Assembly: GCA_029204225.1 (NCBI GenBank)
Contig: CM055105.1
Location: forward strand, 48,807,688-48,871,687
DNA from: Diphasiastrum complanatum
Lineage: Eukaryota > Streptophyta > Lycopodiopsida > Lycopodiales > Lycopodiaceae
DNA: 64,000 nt
Direction of reading: 5' to 3'
Part shown: positions 27,019 to 32,250 of the stretch, piece by piece
Position numbering within the stretch: the first letter of the stretch is position 1
Layout of the letters: the number at the start of each line of letters is the position of its first letter
Made by a program: the position numbers and the translations under genes
The notes under the pieces: generated by a model
Seen by the model: only the letters and a program-made list of their open reading frames with translations
Told to the model about the DNA's origin: nothing
The model's database searches: none

Positions 27019-28750
27019 AAAATGCCAAAAAAAACGGTTCGAATCATTTTTTTCTTTTTTGAAAAAAACGGGTTTGAACCGTTTTTTCTTAAAAAAAAGA
27101 ATTTAAGTTTTTTTTTCTTTTTTTTCCGGTTCAAACCAAAAAAACGGTTCGAACCGCGGTTCGACACAACTATGCTCTTAAGCTATTTGCTTTATGCTTT
27201 TAGCTTTTCACATAGATTAGAGAAAGTATATATGTAGGCTAGCGCCCCACCACAATTCATTCCAATTTTTTAGCGCTTTGCTCAATTCTTCTATAATTTG
27301 AATTCTATTTAATCTCTATACTGATCTTGTGAGTGCTAGTAGGACTAGTTAACTCCATCTAGAATTTGTAGGACAAATTCTGACATGGTATCAGAGCAGG
27401 TAATCTGATTGTGGAGCTGTCAAGATCCAAGAGTTTTTGAGAGAGAGAAATTGCTTTTGCAAGATTGCAAGAAGTTTGGAGGAACAGATCGCTGGCTGGC
27501 TATTGGGAAATCGTACATGTTGGGAGATCAGTTCGTTGGAATCGAACTTGTTGGATCGCTGAGTTGAAAGCAGATCCATTCAAATTGTTGCTGGAATCAG
27601 AACTGACAATTCGTTAGATGTCTACTGTTTGCTGGGAACTTGAACATTGTCTACTGTTTTCTGTAGTACCTGATCGCTGCCTACAAATCAGTCTAGTACT
27701 GTTGTTCGATGACCTGATTGTTGTCTACAAAACAAACCTCATCGCTGGAGGTAGTTTGCTGGAAACAGGCTGATCGCTGCTAGCATCAGATCAGATTGCA
27801 GTGTTACAAGACAAATCTCTAAAGTTTGGTAAGATACCAAATGCTGGGAAATCAAGTTGCTAAAGAACAGTACAATGGCAGGATTGAATGTTGTGTTGTT
27901 GGAGTCTAGCAAGCTAGATTAAACGAATTACAACATAAGGAAGTTCAAGATGCAAAATATTCTCCAGGATCGAGAATATTGGGAGATCGTCACAAGTGTC
28001 AAGATACCTCCTAATACTGACAAGGAGTTGCGGAATTAGAGACGTAGGAGAAAAGCTCATCATATCATAGACTTGTCAGTTAGAGATATGATCATTCCTC
28101 ACATCAGAGATGCTACTGGACCCAAGGAGCTTTGGGATATACTGAGGAACTTGTATGAGACTGTGAATCAGTCACGAATCTTGTTCTTGACTAATAAGCT
28201 ACACACATTGAAGATGGGTACAAGTTAATCAGTAACGGACTACTTTACTCGACTAAAAGATCTGAGAGGGCAACTTATTGCGTTTGGAGAAAGTGTTCAG
28301 GATTCTGTGTTGATATCCATTGTGCTTAATAGTCTACCTTCGGCTTATTAGAACTATGTTTTTAGCCCACCGTTATAAATATAAGGAAGATACCTTTCCT
28401 GAACCTAACATACTTTAAACAATCAAGGCAAGGTATAGATCCAAATACGATTATGCAATGTAAACTAGCACTTATTTCACCTTGATTTATGGGTATTGTG
28501 GCACTTAAGACAGACAAACTGCAAATATATAGTCTCAATTGCTAACGTCGTAAAAATTAAAGAGCATATTTTAGCTAAGTATAGCAATGAAAGGAGAAGA
28601 GAACATGGTGAGCATGCAATGTGACAAACAAACATTGAGACATTAACGAATATAATGACAAGATTACTAATTCCTAACGATCACTCAAACCTTAATTGTA
28701 AGATATAGCAACCTCAAGTGAAGATACTCACGAGTTGTAGATCCGAACAT
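1..28750 (-). CDS. NUP98: Nucleoporin NUP98, spliced gene, 3' end cut by window
   Basis: This encodes the FG nucleoporin that lines the nuclear pore, binds RAE1/Gle2 and cleaves itself at a C-terminal His-Phe-Ser site. Coding exons on the minus strand, in order: 28750-28732, 24614-24321, 23885-23478, 23319-23095, 22692-22040, 20821-20734, 13875-13815, 13571-13433, 13213-13094, 6530-6350, 927-862 and 688-1. Every junction keeps frame and the sum is 2942 nt (980 codons plus 2 nt), close to the roughly 1040 residues I recall for Arabidopsis NUP98A. Order along the protein is FG repeats (about residues 2-270), GLEBS (about 270-315), FG repeats (about 316-582), linker (583-750) and autoproteolytic domain (about 780-980). 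Introns 1, 6, 9 and 10 exceed 4 kb and hold transposons. Family identity rests on remembered plant NUP98 sequence. The join of exons 3 and 4 is the least certain. Confidence 0.93.
862..927 (-). CDS. NUP98: NUP98 coding exon 11
   Basis: 66 nt encoding [22 protein letters not shown], a poorly conserved linker. The acceptor CTTGCTGCAG lies before 927 and the donor AA|GTAAGT after 862. Both phases fit exons 10 and 12, which is the main support. Confidence 0.83.
928..3914. other. Left part of NUP98 intron 10, no gene seen
   Basis: About 3 kb of AT-rich intron. It holds an imperfect tandem duplication at 1469-1636 (described separately) and a pyrimidine-rich stretch near 2530-2740. Short open frames here have no recognisable domains and no consistent codon pattern. 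Confidence 0.6.
1469..1636. repeat. Tandem duplication of about 85 bp
   Basis: Two adjacent, slightly diverged copies, each beginning near TATAGGCCTTTTCTTTCCA and ending near ACCACATAGCATAT. The copies differ by a few substitutions and small gaps. It lies inside NUP98 intron 10 and creates a spurious minus-strand reading frame. Confidence 0.8.
3915..4345 (-). pseudogene. Ty1-copia gag relic
   Basis: The minus strand encodes, across two frames, [15 protein letters not shown] and then [20 protein letters not shown], ending with [11 protein letters not shown]. These are hallmarks of the copia gag (UBN2-type) N-terminal half. At least one frameshift separates the parts, and no LTR, primer site or pol is attached. 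It is a truncated relic within NUP98 intron 10. Confidence 0.75.
4640..4960. repeat. GC-rich palindromic word island (GCGTCCG)
   Basis: About 320 bp in which GCGTCCG or its complement CGGACGC occurs roughly ten times. They include a perfect 24-bp palindrome at 4704-4727 and a hairpin at 4818-4837 (two 8-base arms around a 4-base loop). The clusters alternate with T and A runs of 8-16 bases. No open frame or known transposon end was recognised. It is sharply richer in G+C than its AT-rich surroundings. Confidence 0.8.
5110..5570 (+). pseudogene. Endonuclease/exonuclease/phosphatase-like relic
   Basis: The frame starting near 5115 reads [10 protein letters not shown], continues with [15 protein letters not shown], hits a stop near 5326, then gives G-G-F-I-C-H-T-H. 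G-(D/N)-F-N-A-R and the spacing to a Y-G-x-x-L-L-x-L-x-x-x-H-x-L block resemble endonuclease/exonuclease/phosphatase domains of LINE-type elements and related plant repeats. The usual catalytic Asp of GDFNAR is Asn here. Treat as a weak, degraded match. Confidence 0.4.
5580..6349. other. Intron 10 remainder, no gene seen
   Basis: AT-rich intron sequence between the endonuclease-like relic and NUP98 exon 10. Two similar short stretches mentioning TTGAGATGTA (near 5920 and 6143) suggest old duplication. No domain, RNA gene or transposon end was recognised. Confidence 0.5.
6350..6530 (-). CDS. NUP98: NUP98 coding exon 10
   Basis: 181 nt beginning V-P-F-F-S-D-D-E-E and running through [17 protein letters not shown]. 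This is the most recognisable NUP98 linker block in plants. The acceptor ATATTGCAG lies before 6530 and the donor G|GTTTGT after 6350. The next junction forms a GAT codon with exon 11. Confidence 0.95.
6983..8055 (+). repeat. 5' LTR of the intron 9 chromovirus
   Basis: Begins TGTTACATACC and is immediately followed by the primer-binding site at 8058. Its first 280 bases match the sequence from 12672 with few differences. That stretch contains internal AAGATTAAGGGTA-type repeats and alternating CCCTTAG/CTAAGGG words. The right end lacks the expected CA. Confidence 0.88.
8058..8069 (+). other. Primer-binding site, initiator tRNA-Met type
   Basis: TGGTATCAGAGC directly after the 5' LTR is the standard plant LTR-retrotransposon site complementary to the 3' end of initiator methionine tRNA. 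Confidence 0.92.
8070..9063 (+). other. Untranslated leader of the intron 9 chromovirus
   Basis: About 1 kb between the primer-binding site and the gag ATG, AT-rich and without long frames. It contains repeated GAAGTTCTGATTTTCA and TCTGAAAATCAGATCT motifs near 8440-8500 and 8630-8680, the latter capable of local hairpins. The position fits a packaging leader. Confidence 0.65.
9064..9954 (+). CDS. Chromovirus gag, intact reading frame
   Basis: 296 residues. A coiled, Gln/Asn-rich N-terminus is followed by the Retrotrans_gag domain (about residues 70-215: [28 protein letters not shown]). Next come a basic stretch (about 225-275) and a CCHC zinc knuckle [14 protein letters not shown] at the C-terminus. 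It would form the capsid/nucleocapsid. The frame stops two residues after the knuckle, where the pol sequence resumes out of register. It is the best-preserved part of this element. Confidence 0.9.
   Translation: MDQTNENPTFDLLNPSNVAQALELLYQQIQATNKQLLETNQTNQDLESRLANQKKHVIPPPVKVFKGEKKDRNLQVVSSWLNVWNKYFAMNRFPESEKLSTVTMFLEGRALVWWDDLVAKGNQPCTWDDFCKLYRDYLLPLLDDYEHFQKLSHLTMNKGLEQFIQDFHEYMNPLYSDIPPKVQMLMFIDGLPKDYQVDVRRNHPKTLEDAIRAAKYFDDTPKPPRGQQPNEQKKGFQFKRRDRKAVSETHPNSNNLKKTKKNFKNHQGGIDEAEARKKNLCFKCNGEGHLARDCVK
9990..12655 (+). pseudogene. Chromovirus pol: RT, RNase H, integrase, chromodomain (broken)
   Basis: RT begins abruptly near 10050 ([10 protein letters not shown]). The protease and N-terminal RT are missing between gag and this point. 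RT motif F-L-D-D lies near 10340. In-frame stops lie at 10221 (TGA), 10293 (TAG), 11944 (TGA) and 12299 (TAA), and a T7 run at 10461-10467 shifts the frame. RNase H (T-D-A-S-D-Y) lies near 10815. Integrase has the H-H-C-C zinc finger (about 11400-11535), D in S-M-D-S, D in S-D-R-D-P and E in Q-T-E-R. A chromodomain with conserved W residues ends the protein (about 12470-12640). Confidence 0.9.
12672..12953 (+). repeat. 3' LTR remnant of the intron 9 chromovirus
   Basis: Starts TGTTACGTACC right after the purine tract GGGGGAAGGAA and follows the 5' LTR through the CCTAGAGAGGTG stretch. It then departs from the 5' LTR. About 790 bp of LTR have been lost, which brings the element within about 140 bp of NUP98 exon 9. 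Confidence 0.88.
13094..13213 (-). CDS. NUP98: NUP98 coding exon 9
   Basis: 120 nt (40 codons) starting V-S-D-K-P and containing L-T-S-L-L-T-P-R-H and a basic segment ending [11 protein letters not shown]. It matches the arginine-rich linker of plant NUP98. The donor is A|GTAAAT. The truncated end of the intron 9 chromovirus lies only about 140 bp past this donor. Confidence 0.9.
13433..13571 (-). CDS. NUP98: NUP98 coding exon 8
   Basis: 139 nt encoding [14 protein letters not shown] and V-Q-Y-G-I-S-T-L-P, a block strongly conserved in plant NUP98 between the FG region and the linker. The acceptor AACATAG lies before 13571 and the donor CT|GTAAGC after 13433. Confidence 0.92.
13815..13875 (-). 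CDS. NUP98: NUP98 coding exon 7
   Basis: 61 nt encoding [19 protein letters not shown], the last FG segment. The acceptor TGTCCTGCAG lies before 13875 and the donor CA|GTAAGT after 13815. Phase 1 in, phase 2 out, both agreeing with neighbours. Confidence 0.88.
14017..14850. repeat. Palindromic word island (GCGTTCC / AGAACGC)
   Basis: Clusters of AGAACGC, GCGTTCC, GTTCCGG and relatives occur at 14020-14055, 14527-14580, 14727-14750 and 14785-14840. AT-rich and T-run sequence lies between them. The blocks near 14548 and 14790 share a longer pattern (ATTCCGG/GTTCCGG followed by GAAAT). No reading frame with a known domain was found. It sits between NUP98 exon 7 and the truncated end of the intron 6 chromovirus. 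Confidence 0.55.
14976..17683 (-). pseudogene. Chromovirus pol: RT, RNase H, integrase (broken)
   Basis: RT starts near 17683 ([34 protein letters not shown]). A TAG stop lies at 17092-17090, followed by V-Y-L-D-D near 17045. RNase H ([12 protein letters not shown]) lies near 16590. Integrase has its HHCC finger near 16010-15870 and the D-D-E core to about 15480. The last part (15407-14976) covers the integrase C-terminus up to V-H-P-V-F-H-I. Stops or shifts lie near 16970, 16409, 15860 and 15755. Confidence 0.88.
17693..18266 (-). pseudogene. Chromovirus gag, truncated
   Basis: The frame starts at an ATG (18266) giving [10 protein letters not shown], meets a TAG just before 18148, then continues with the Retrotrans_gag domain ([27 protein letters not shown]). 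It ends after L-D-Q-Y. The second half of gag, with the zinc knuckle, is missing, and RT sequence starts within a few bases. This points to an internal deletion that removed the gag C-terminus and the protease. Confidence 0.85.
19186..19197 (-). other. Primer-binding site, initiator tRNA-Met type
   Basis: The minus strand reads TGGTATCAGAGC adjoining the 5' LTR end, as in the intron 9 element. Confidence 0.9.
19200..19890 (-). repeat. 5' LTR of the intron 6 chromovirus
   Basis: On the minus strand it runs from TGTTGTAACAC to GGATTGTAACA (TG...CA ends) and is followed two bases later by the primer-binding site. A TTTATAAGG sequence near 19670 is a plausible TATA box for LTR transcription. G+C is visibly higher than in the flanking intron. 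Confidence 0.82.
19891..20733. other. NUP98 intron 6, part next to exon 6, no gene seen
   Basis: AT-rich intron between the chromovirus 5' LTR and NUP98 exon 6. A short minus frame at 20640-20416 has no recognisable domain. I see no transposon ends or RNA genes. Confidence 0.55.
20734..20821 (-). CDS. NUP98: NUP98 coding exon 6
   Basis: 88 nt encoding a Gln/Ser/Thr-rich stretch with A-F-N-F and T-F-G-Q motifs, like the late FG region of plant NUP98. The acceptor TGTGTGTAG lies before 20821 and the donor G|GTAGGC after 20734. Phase 0 in, phase 1 out. A 6.9-kb intron holding a chromovirus follows. Confidence 0.87.
20822..22039. other. NUP98 intron 5, no gene seen
   Basis: 1.2 kb of intron. 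Two loosely similar stretches near 21190 and 21320 (GAGTTTTGCAACTGGT and AAATTTTTGCAATTGGT contexts) may be a decayed duplication. No transposon protein was recognised. Confidence 0.5.
22040..22692 (-). CDS. NUP98: NUP98 coding exon 5, main FG repeat exon
   Basis: 653 nt, the longest internal exon. It opens with G-G-P-N-P and carries more than twenty FG motifs with Ser/Thr/Pro/Ala spacers, including PAFG, SIFG and GLFG. The acceptor is TGCTCACAG before 22692 and the donor is G|GTATGA after 22040. It ends in phase 0 and joins exon 6 as S-T|P-S-L-F. A 213-codon open frame on the opposite strand is a by-product of the repeat composition. Confidence 0.93.
23095..23319 (-). CDS. NUP98: NUP98 coding exon 4, GLEBS motif
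   Basis: 225 nt (phase 1 to phase 1). After a few FG units it encodes a Ser-Thr-Pro-Tyr stretch and then the segment with S-I-S-A-M-P-A-Y and [14 protein letters not shown]. This is the GLEBS (Gle2-binding) motif of NUP98, known to bind the RAE1/Gle2 beta-propeller. The acceptor TGATGATAG lies before 23319 and the donor G|GTATGA after 23095. Confidence 0.94.
23478..23885 (-). CDS. NUP98: NUP98 coding exon 3, FG repeats (PAFG-rich)
   Basis: 408 nt with tandem P-A-F-G and T-P-x-F-G units and a leading S-S-L-F-G-Q. The acceptor is ATTGTGGCAG before 23885. The donor is less certain: G|GTTCGC after 23478 gives the right phase and an unbroken FG tract. An alternative GTTGAG donor 12 nt downstream (exon end 23466), paired with an acceptor 3 nt further into exon 4, would also keep frame. 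The first is preferred for its +5 G and its protein sequence. Confidence 0.88.
24321..24614 (-). CDS. NUP98: NUP98 coding exon 2, FG/GLFG repeats
   Basis: 294 nt open on the minus strand, with about a dozen FG dipeptides separated by Ser/Thr/Ala/Pro spacers, including GLFG, SLFG and GVFG. The acceptor is TTGTTGCAG before 24614 and the donor is G|GTTAGT after 24321. Phase 1 at both ends. This is unstructured pore-permeability sequence with no enzymatic domain. Confidence 0.92.
24615..25799. other. NUP98 intron 1, part next to exon 2, no gene seen
   Basis: AT-rich intron without recognisable coding or transposon ends. Short frames here have no family features. Confidence 0.5.
25800..26012 (+). 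pseudogene. Ty1-copia integrase C-terminal relic
   Basis: The plus frame reads [22 protein letters not shown] and V-N-F-I-E-D. This matches the copia block after the integrase core (G-Y-x-x-x-x-K-x-Y-x-L-Y-x-L). It is about 70 codons with no flanking LTR. It lies in NUP98 intron 1, antisense to the gene. Confidence 0.7.
26768..26873. repeat. Exact 53-bp tandem duplication
   Basis: Two consecutive copies, 26768-26820 and 26821-26873, each starting GACATTAGCTAGTAACTACC and ending GATTCATCATT, with no difference visible by eye. Confidence 0.92.
26953..27016. repeat. CT dinucleotide microsatellite
   Basis: About 32 perfect CT units, inside the palindromic word island of NUP98 intron 1. Read on the NUP98 strand it is GA. 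Confidence 0.97.
27386..28356 (+). mobile_element. Ty1-copia 5' fragment: LTR end, primer site, gag relic
   Basis: TGGTATCAGAGC (primer-binding site, 27386-27397) follows a CA ending at 27385, so the sequence just upstream is probably an LTR end. Its left limit is not defined. A leader of about 480 bp precedes a gag relic. The fragment ends near 28356, only about 370 bp from NUP98 coding exon 1, in intron 1 and antisense to the gene. Confidence 0.78.
27875..28356 (+). pseudogene. Ty1-copia gag relic
   Basis: Starts [10 protein letters not shown] and carries [32 protein letters not shown] and [15 protein letters not shown]. These are typical copia gag motifs. At least four in-frame stops interrupt it. 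It ends within the S-L-P-S-A-Y motif, before any zinc knuckle. Confidence 0.82.
28357..28725. other. NUP98 intron 1, 5' part, no gene seen
   Basis: AT-rich intron between the copia gag relic and the micro-exon donor. Nothing recognisable apart from the donor itself at 28731-28726. Confidence 0.5.
28732..28750 (-). CDS. NUP98: NUP98 coding exon 1 (19-nt micro-exon)
   Basis: Minus strand: ATG followed by codons for F-G-S-T-T and one more base, then a consensus GTGAGT donor (bases 28731-28726). The phase-1 end fits exon 2, which begins with two bases, giving M-F-G-S-T-T-P-F-G. That matches the M-F-G-S start usual for plant NUP98. No other start nearby gives an FG protein in phase with exon 2. 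Intron 1 is 4.1 kb. Confidence 0.86.
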
Positions 28751-29395
28751 GGCTACTCCAAATACAGCTTCCAATGTAGATTATATCTGTCATGCCCTCC
28801 CAAAAAAAGAGCTTTAGGTCTCAAACAATCAAGAATAGAAGTAACTAACATGACATTAAACATAGAGCAGTAGACGCTAAAGATGAATATCGTCACATTG
28901 GCACATATCTTCAAACAAATAAACTACACATCATAATTGGTTCACATTGGCAAATAATATCTATTGTGAAATTAGAATATATCCGATTTCACAAATTTAG
29001 AGAAGTCAGTGATGCCATGAGGTAAAGCTTGGAAACATTGGCAAATAACGATAACAGATTCTATAATACCAGCCTTCCAAAGCCCAAGGATATATAACAT
29101 ATGTAACTCAAAGATTTCAATTGGAAAGAAGATAATCAAGCCTACTTAAAGGGCAAACAAAAAGTAAGATGTACTGCAAAGGACAACAAAGAAAAATAAA
29201 GAAACTTAGAACATAAATCAAAAAAAAATCAAATGAAATAGCGACATGTACAATACAAAAAATGAAACCCAAGAGGGCAAATTTTAGAAATACAATTGTT
29301 GGATTATGTACAATCATCTCACCGACTTATCCTCAAAGCTTACGATGCTTCCGAGACAGGAAAGAGGAGGGAGGAGGATTGAAGAAAAAAATTAC
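28751..29395 (-). promoter_or_regulatory. Probable NUP98 5' UTR with intron and leader exon
   Basis: Upstream of the ATG, a TGACAG acceptor ending at 28787 would leave a 36-nt untranslated segment (28786-28751). Around 29344-29395 the minus strand is strongly pyrimidine-rich, as plant leaders often are, and is followed by two possible donors: C|GTAAGC (exon end 29344) and G|GTGAGA (exon end 29323). I infer a non-coding first exon and a 0.5-kb 5' UTR intron. No TATA box is obvious just upstream. No transcript evidence is available. Confidence 0.45.
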
Positions 29396-29790
29396 TATAA
29401 GCATATCCAGGGAATGGATGGACTGACTAACAAAAAACAATGTGACCTTGTAAGGCTCAAATAAGTGCTTAATCTGAACTAGGTTTTACCTTCATTAAGA
29501 TTCACACATTCTCTATATGATGGTTTCAAGCTCTCTACATATGTTGTTGATGGGCTTCAATTTTGCTAAACTAAAAGAAATTTTCAAGAAGCCGAGACAT
29601 AGCAAACCCAAAGTGCTAAGGTTTGTTAGGTTGAGTCATTAGATCTCTTTGTGGAACTAGAACATATCCAATCTCACAAATTTAAATTAAGAAGTTAGTG
29701 ATGTCATAAGGTAAAGCTTAGAAACAATATACATGCAACCATCAAAGGATCTAAAATAAAACAATAATATAGAATCCAATAAACAAAAAA
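28968..29790. repeat. Dispersed direct repeat pair of about 100 bp
   Basis: The stretch near 28970-29065 and the stretch near 29655-29790 share a diverged block: ATATCC-ATTTCACAAATTT, then GTCAGTGATGCCAT / GTTAGTGATGTCAT, then AGGTAAAGCTT and later ATAGAATCC-like words. Both are in the same orientation, about 680 bp apart, one on each side of the proposed NUP98 leader exon. Confidence 0.6.
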
Positions 29791-30984
29791 TCTTAGCCAA
29801 ACAGCATTAATTATGTCTCCATCAGTACCCAAGCATAATTTGCTAACTAGGTTTGAAAGAATCCGGATTCTCTCCACTCACCAAATAATGAAGCCCTGTG
29901 CCCTAAGAAATAACTAGTAAAAAGAAAGCTTCATGTTGGATGTGATTGAATAACCTTGGATATCGATAGATCATAAATACTGCTTGTTGGCCAAAAATAC
30001 TTGGTTATTAAGTTTTTTATTGGTCTGATATGAATTTTGACTTTTTCTTTTGATTACACATCTATTTTTCTCTAAGGTTTACCTATTGACATTACTATTT
30101 TATCATACTAAACTTTTCAAACTAAAATGCTTTAACTTTTCAAATGTTGTTATAATGTAGCAAAAAAAATAGGCTTTAATTCTACTTTAGATGATGATAG
30201 AATTTTGTTTCAAGTGTATACAGTCCTTGAACAATAATCATGAAATTTCTTAAAGTCTAAAATGCAACAATAAAATGGCAGTTTGGTATGCATTGGATGT
30301 CAACACTAATAACTTTGGAGCTTGCATAAATCACAAATCAATCTTCCAATTTTGCACATTAGCATGCATGCACAATGCGCATTCAACTAGCATGATTTCA
30401 AAACTAAGACCATTCGTCAGAAAACAATAACAACAAATAACAACTTCTAAGCACATCATCACATGTCACCATCTCAATCAAAGTTTAGAGTTCTAGAGTT
30501 TAGTACAAAGCCAACATATCATACTAGGTCAGCTCTCATTACAAGTGATAAGTACAAAATTGGATCCAATAATGGTAGCATGTGATAGAGGATGAGAAAA
30601 CCATGGTTACTCAACCTCCAAAGCGACTAAGCCATAATCATCGTAAGTAAAAACAGAGCCCTCAAGGGATGTCTCATAAGAGGATATCTGAAGTGGTCAT
30701 CCTATGCCTCTCCCTTAACGTCTGTAACTCCCTTCCCTAGGCCTCCCTATGCAAGAAGCAACCTCTATCGACGTTGTCGAATCCAAGTTCAACCACGGAC
30801 CCATGAATTGAGTCCTGAATGAGCCCTTGGGCCTATCTCTATATCTACAAACAAGAGAATGGATTCGTCTACGACTTTGACTTTCCTTCATCCCTTTCAT
30901 CATCCTCAATCTCATTTCCCCATCATCCCTACTAGCGTCTCTCCTCTCTAACTTTGGCTCTCAAAACCCTAAAGGACCTAGTGT
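29396..30984. other. Region upstream of NUP98, no gene seen
   Basis: About 1.6 kb that should include the NUP98 promoter. The sequence is AT-rich to 30600 and less so at 30600-30980, where a minus frame of 66 codons has no known domain. I see no convincing TATA or CAAT arrangement. Confidence 0.45.
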
Positions 30985-31380
30985 CTAATCCTCCATTTCT
31001 TGGTAAAGCGCAACAAATATCTCATCATTCAAACTGATGCTGATATATGTAATTAGTGTGAGTGTAGCTTCTATATTACCATTGTAGCTCAAAGCATAGC
31101 GCTTTGAAGCTTGAATGTCCCTCAGTACTCTTTGCAGAGCTTTCAAGTGTTGTAAGCCTGGATTGGACATGTATTGAGACAATGTGCTTACTGCATATGC
31201 TAGATCAGGTCGTGTGCAGACCATAGAATACATTATAGATTCTATGATGGACTGATAAGGATACTTGCACATTTCTTGCTGATCTGCTTGAGTTCTAGGG
31301 CACAAATCTTTGGACAGCTTAGATTCTGGATCCATAGGTGTGTCTACGGGCTTGTAGTGGTGTTGCAAAACATCAAGAAC
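30985..31380 (-). pseudogene. Ty1-copia RT/RNase H boundary relic
   Basis: Minus frame with Y-K-P-V-D-T-P-M-D-P, Y-Q-S-I-I-E-S-I-M-Y, T-R-P-D-L-A-Y-A-V-S-T-L-S-Q-Y-M and H-L-K-A-L-Q-R-V-L-R. This is the copia stretch between reverse transcriptase and RNase H. It stops without entering the RNase H core and is not continuous with the nearby copia element at 31805-36274, which carries its own copy of this region. Confidence 0.82.
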
Positions 31381-31799
31381 TCACGACACAACCAATTGAT
31401 TCTTCCTCTTCAAATAGATGAGTGTAGAAGGAGACCAACTCAATTCAAAAGTTGAACAATTTACAAACAAGACTCATGTGGCCAACCTCTGTATCTCTCT
31501 ATCCTTGGTCATCCTTACACCACATTGCTGCCTAAATTGAAAGGAGTCCCTTCATCCCCACCACCAGGAAAAACACTTATGTGCATGAGCTCCACCCATC
31601 ATTCGATTCAAGATTGATCCTCGATCGAGTGTATCAATAAAGTGAGTGGAGAAGGCATGCAACTACACGGATAGGCATGTTGAAAAGCCACATCACTACA
31701 ACCATTGTGTGTAATTGTCGCATCCTTCCTAAACATCAAGGAACAAACATACAGTCGTACAAATAATGTGAGAGCCTCTATAAAAAAATGCATCTAGAA
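31381..31799. other. Unassigned, left flank of a copia element
   Basis: No coding or transposon features recognised. Its last bases (GTGAA at 31800-31804) are the left target duplication of the adjacent copia. Confidence 0.5.
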
Positions 31800-31804
31800 G
31801 TGAA

Positions 31805-32212
31805 TGTAGGAAAGCAAGAGTCAGTTCACCAAGATCTAGTTATCAATCAATCTCCACAAGAAACAAGAGAGGAGAGGCTGGGCGCCCTCCTCTAAGAGAG
31901 AGAGAGAAAACAGCAACACAAGCAATGGAGAGCAATGCTTAGCCAAAACTGAAAAAGGTGACACAATAAGCAAATATGTACTCTACCTACTTACTAAATG
32001 TACGGCACCCCCAAAAGTCAAGATAGGGCCCCTAAACCAAATTAGACCTCTAAGGACCCACGAGTCAGTACATGACCAAAATTGGGTCCAACTGAACTTA
32101 AGACAAACTTAAGATGGCCTAAATAACTAAATAACCATGGTTACACAAATCTCGACCTTTTGGATCAAAGTAACCTATGGATTAACTTTAGCATAGTCAT
32201 TTATTTCTAACA
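31805..32212 (-). repeat. 3' LTR of the GTGAA copia
   Basis: Complete LTR of 408 bp. On the minus strand it begins TGTTAGAAATAAATG and ends CTTTCCTACA. It contains a GA-rich stretch and the CACCCCCAAAAG word shared with the other LTR. Confidence 0.9.
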
Positions 32213-32250
32213 CCCTCCTTAGATGACAATGCAGAAAACTGAAATCTTCA

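Larger units (their letters stand above)
26452..27165. repeat. Palindromic word island (GGTTCGAACC type)
   Basis: Both ends carry clusters of TTCGAA, GAACCG and GGTTCGAACC-like words (26455-26545 and 27030-27165), interleaved with T and A runs. Inside lie a 53-bp tandem duplication and a long CT microsatellite. The left end reads AATGTTTTATGG then TTTCGAA. The complement of the right end gives a similar GC-rich start, so an imperfect terminal inverted repeat is possible. Confidence 0.6.
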
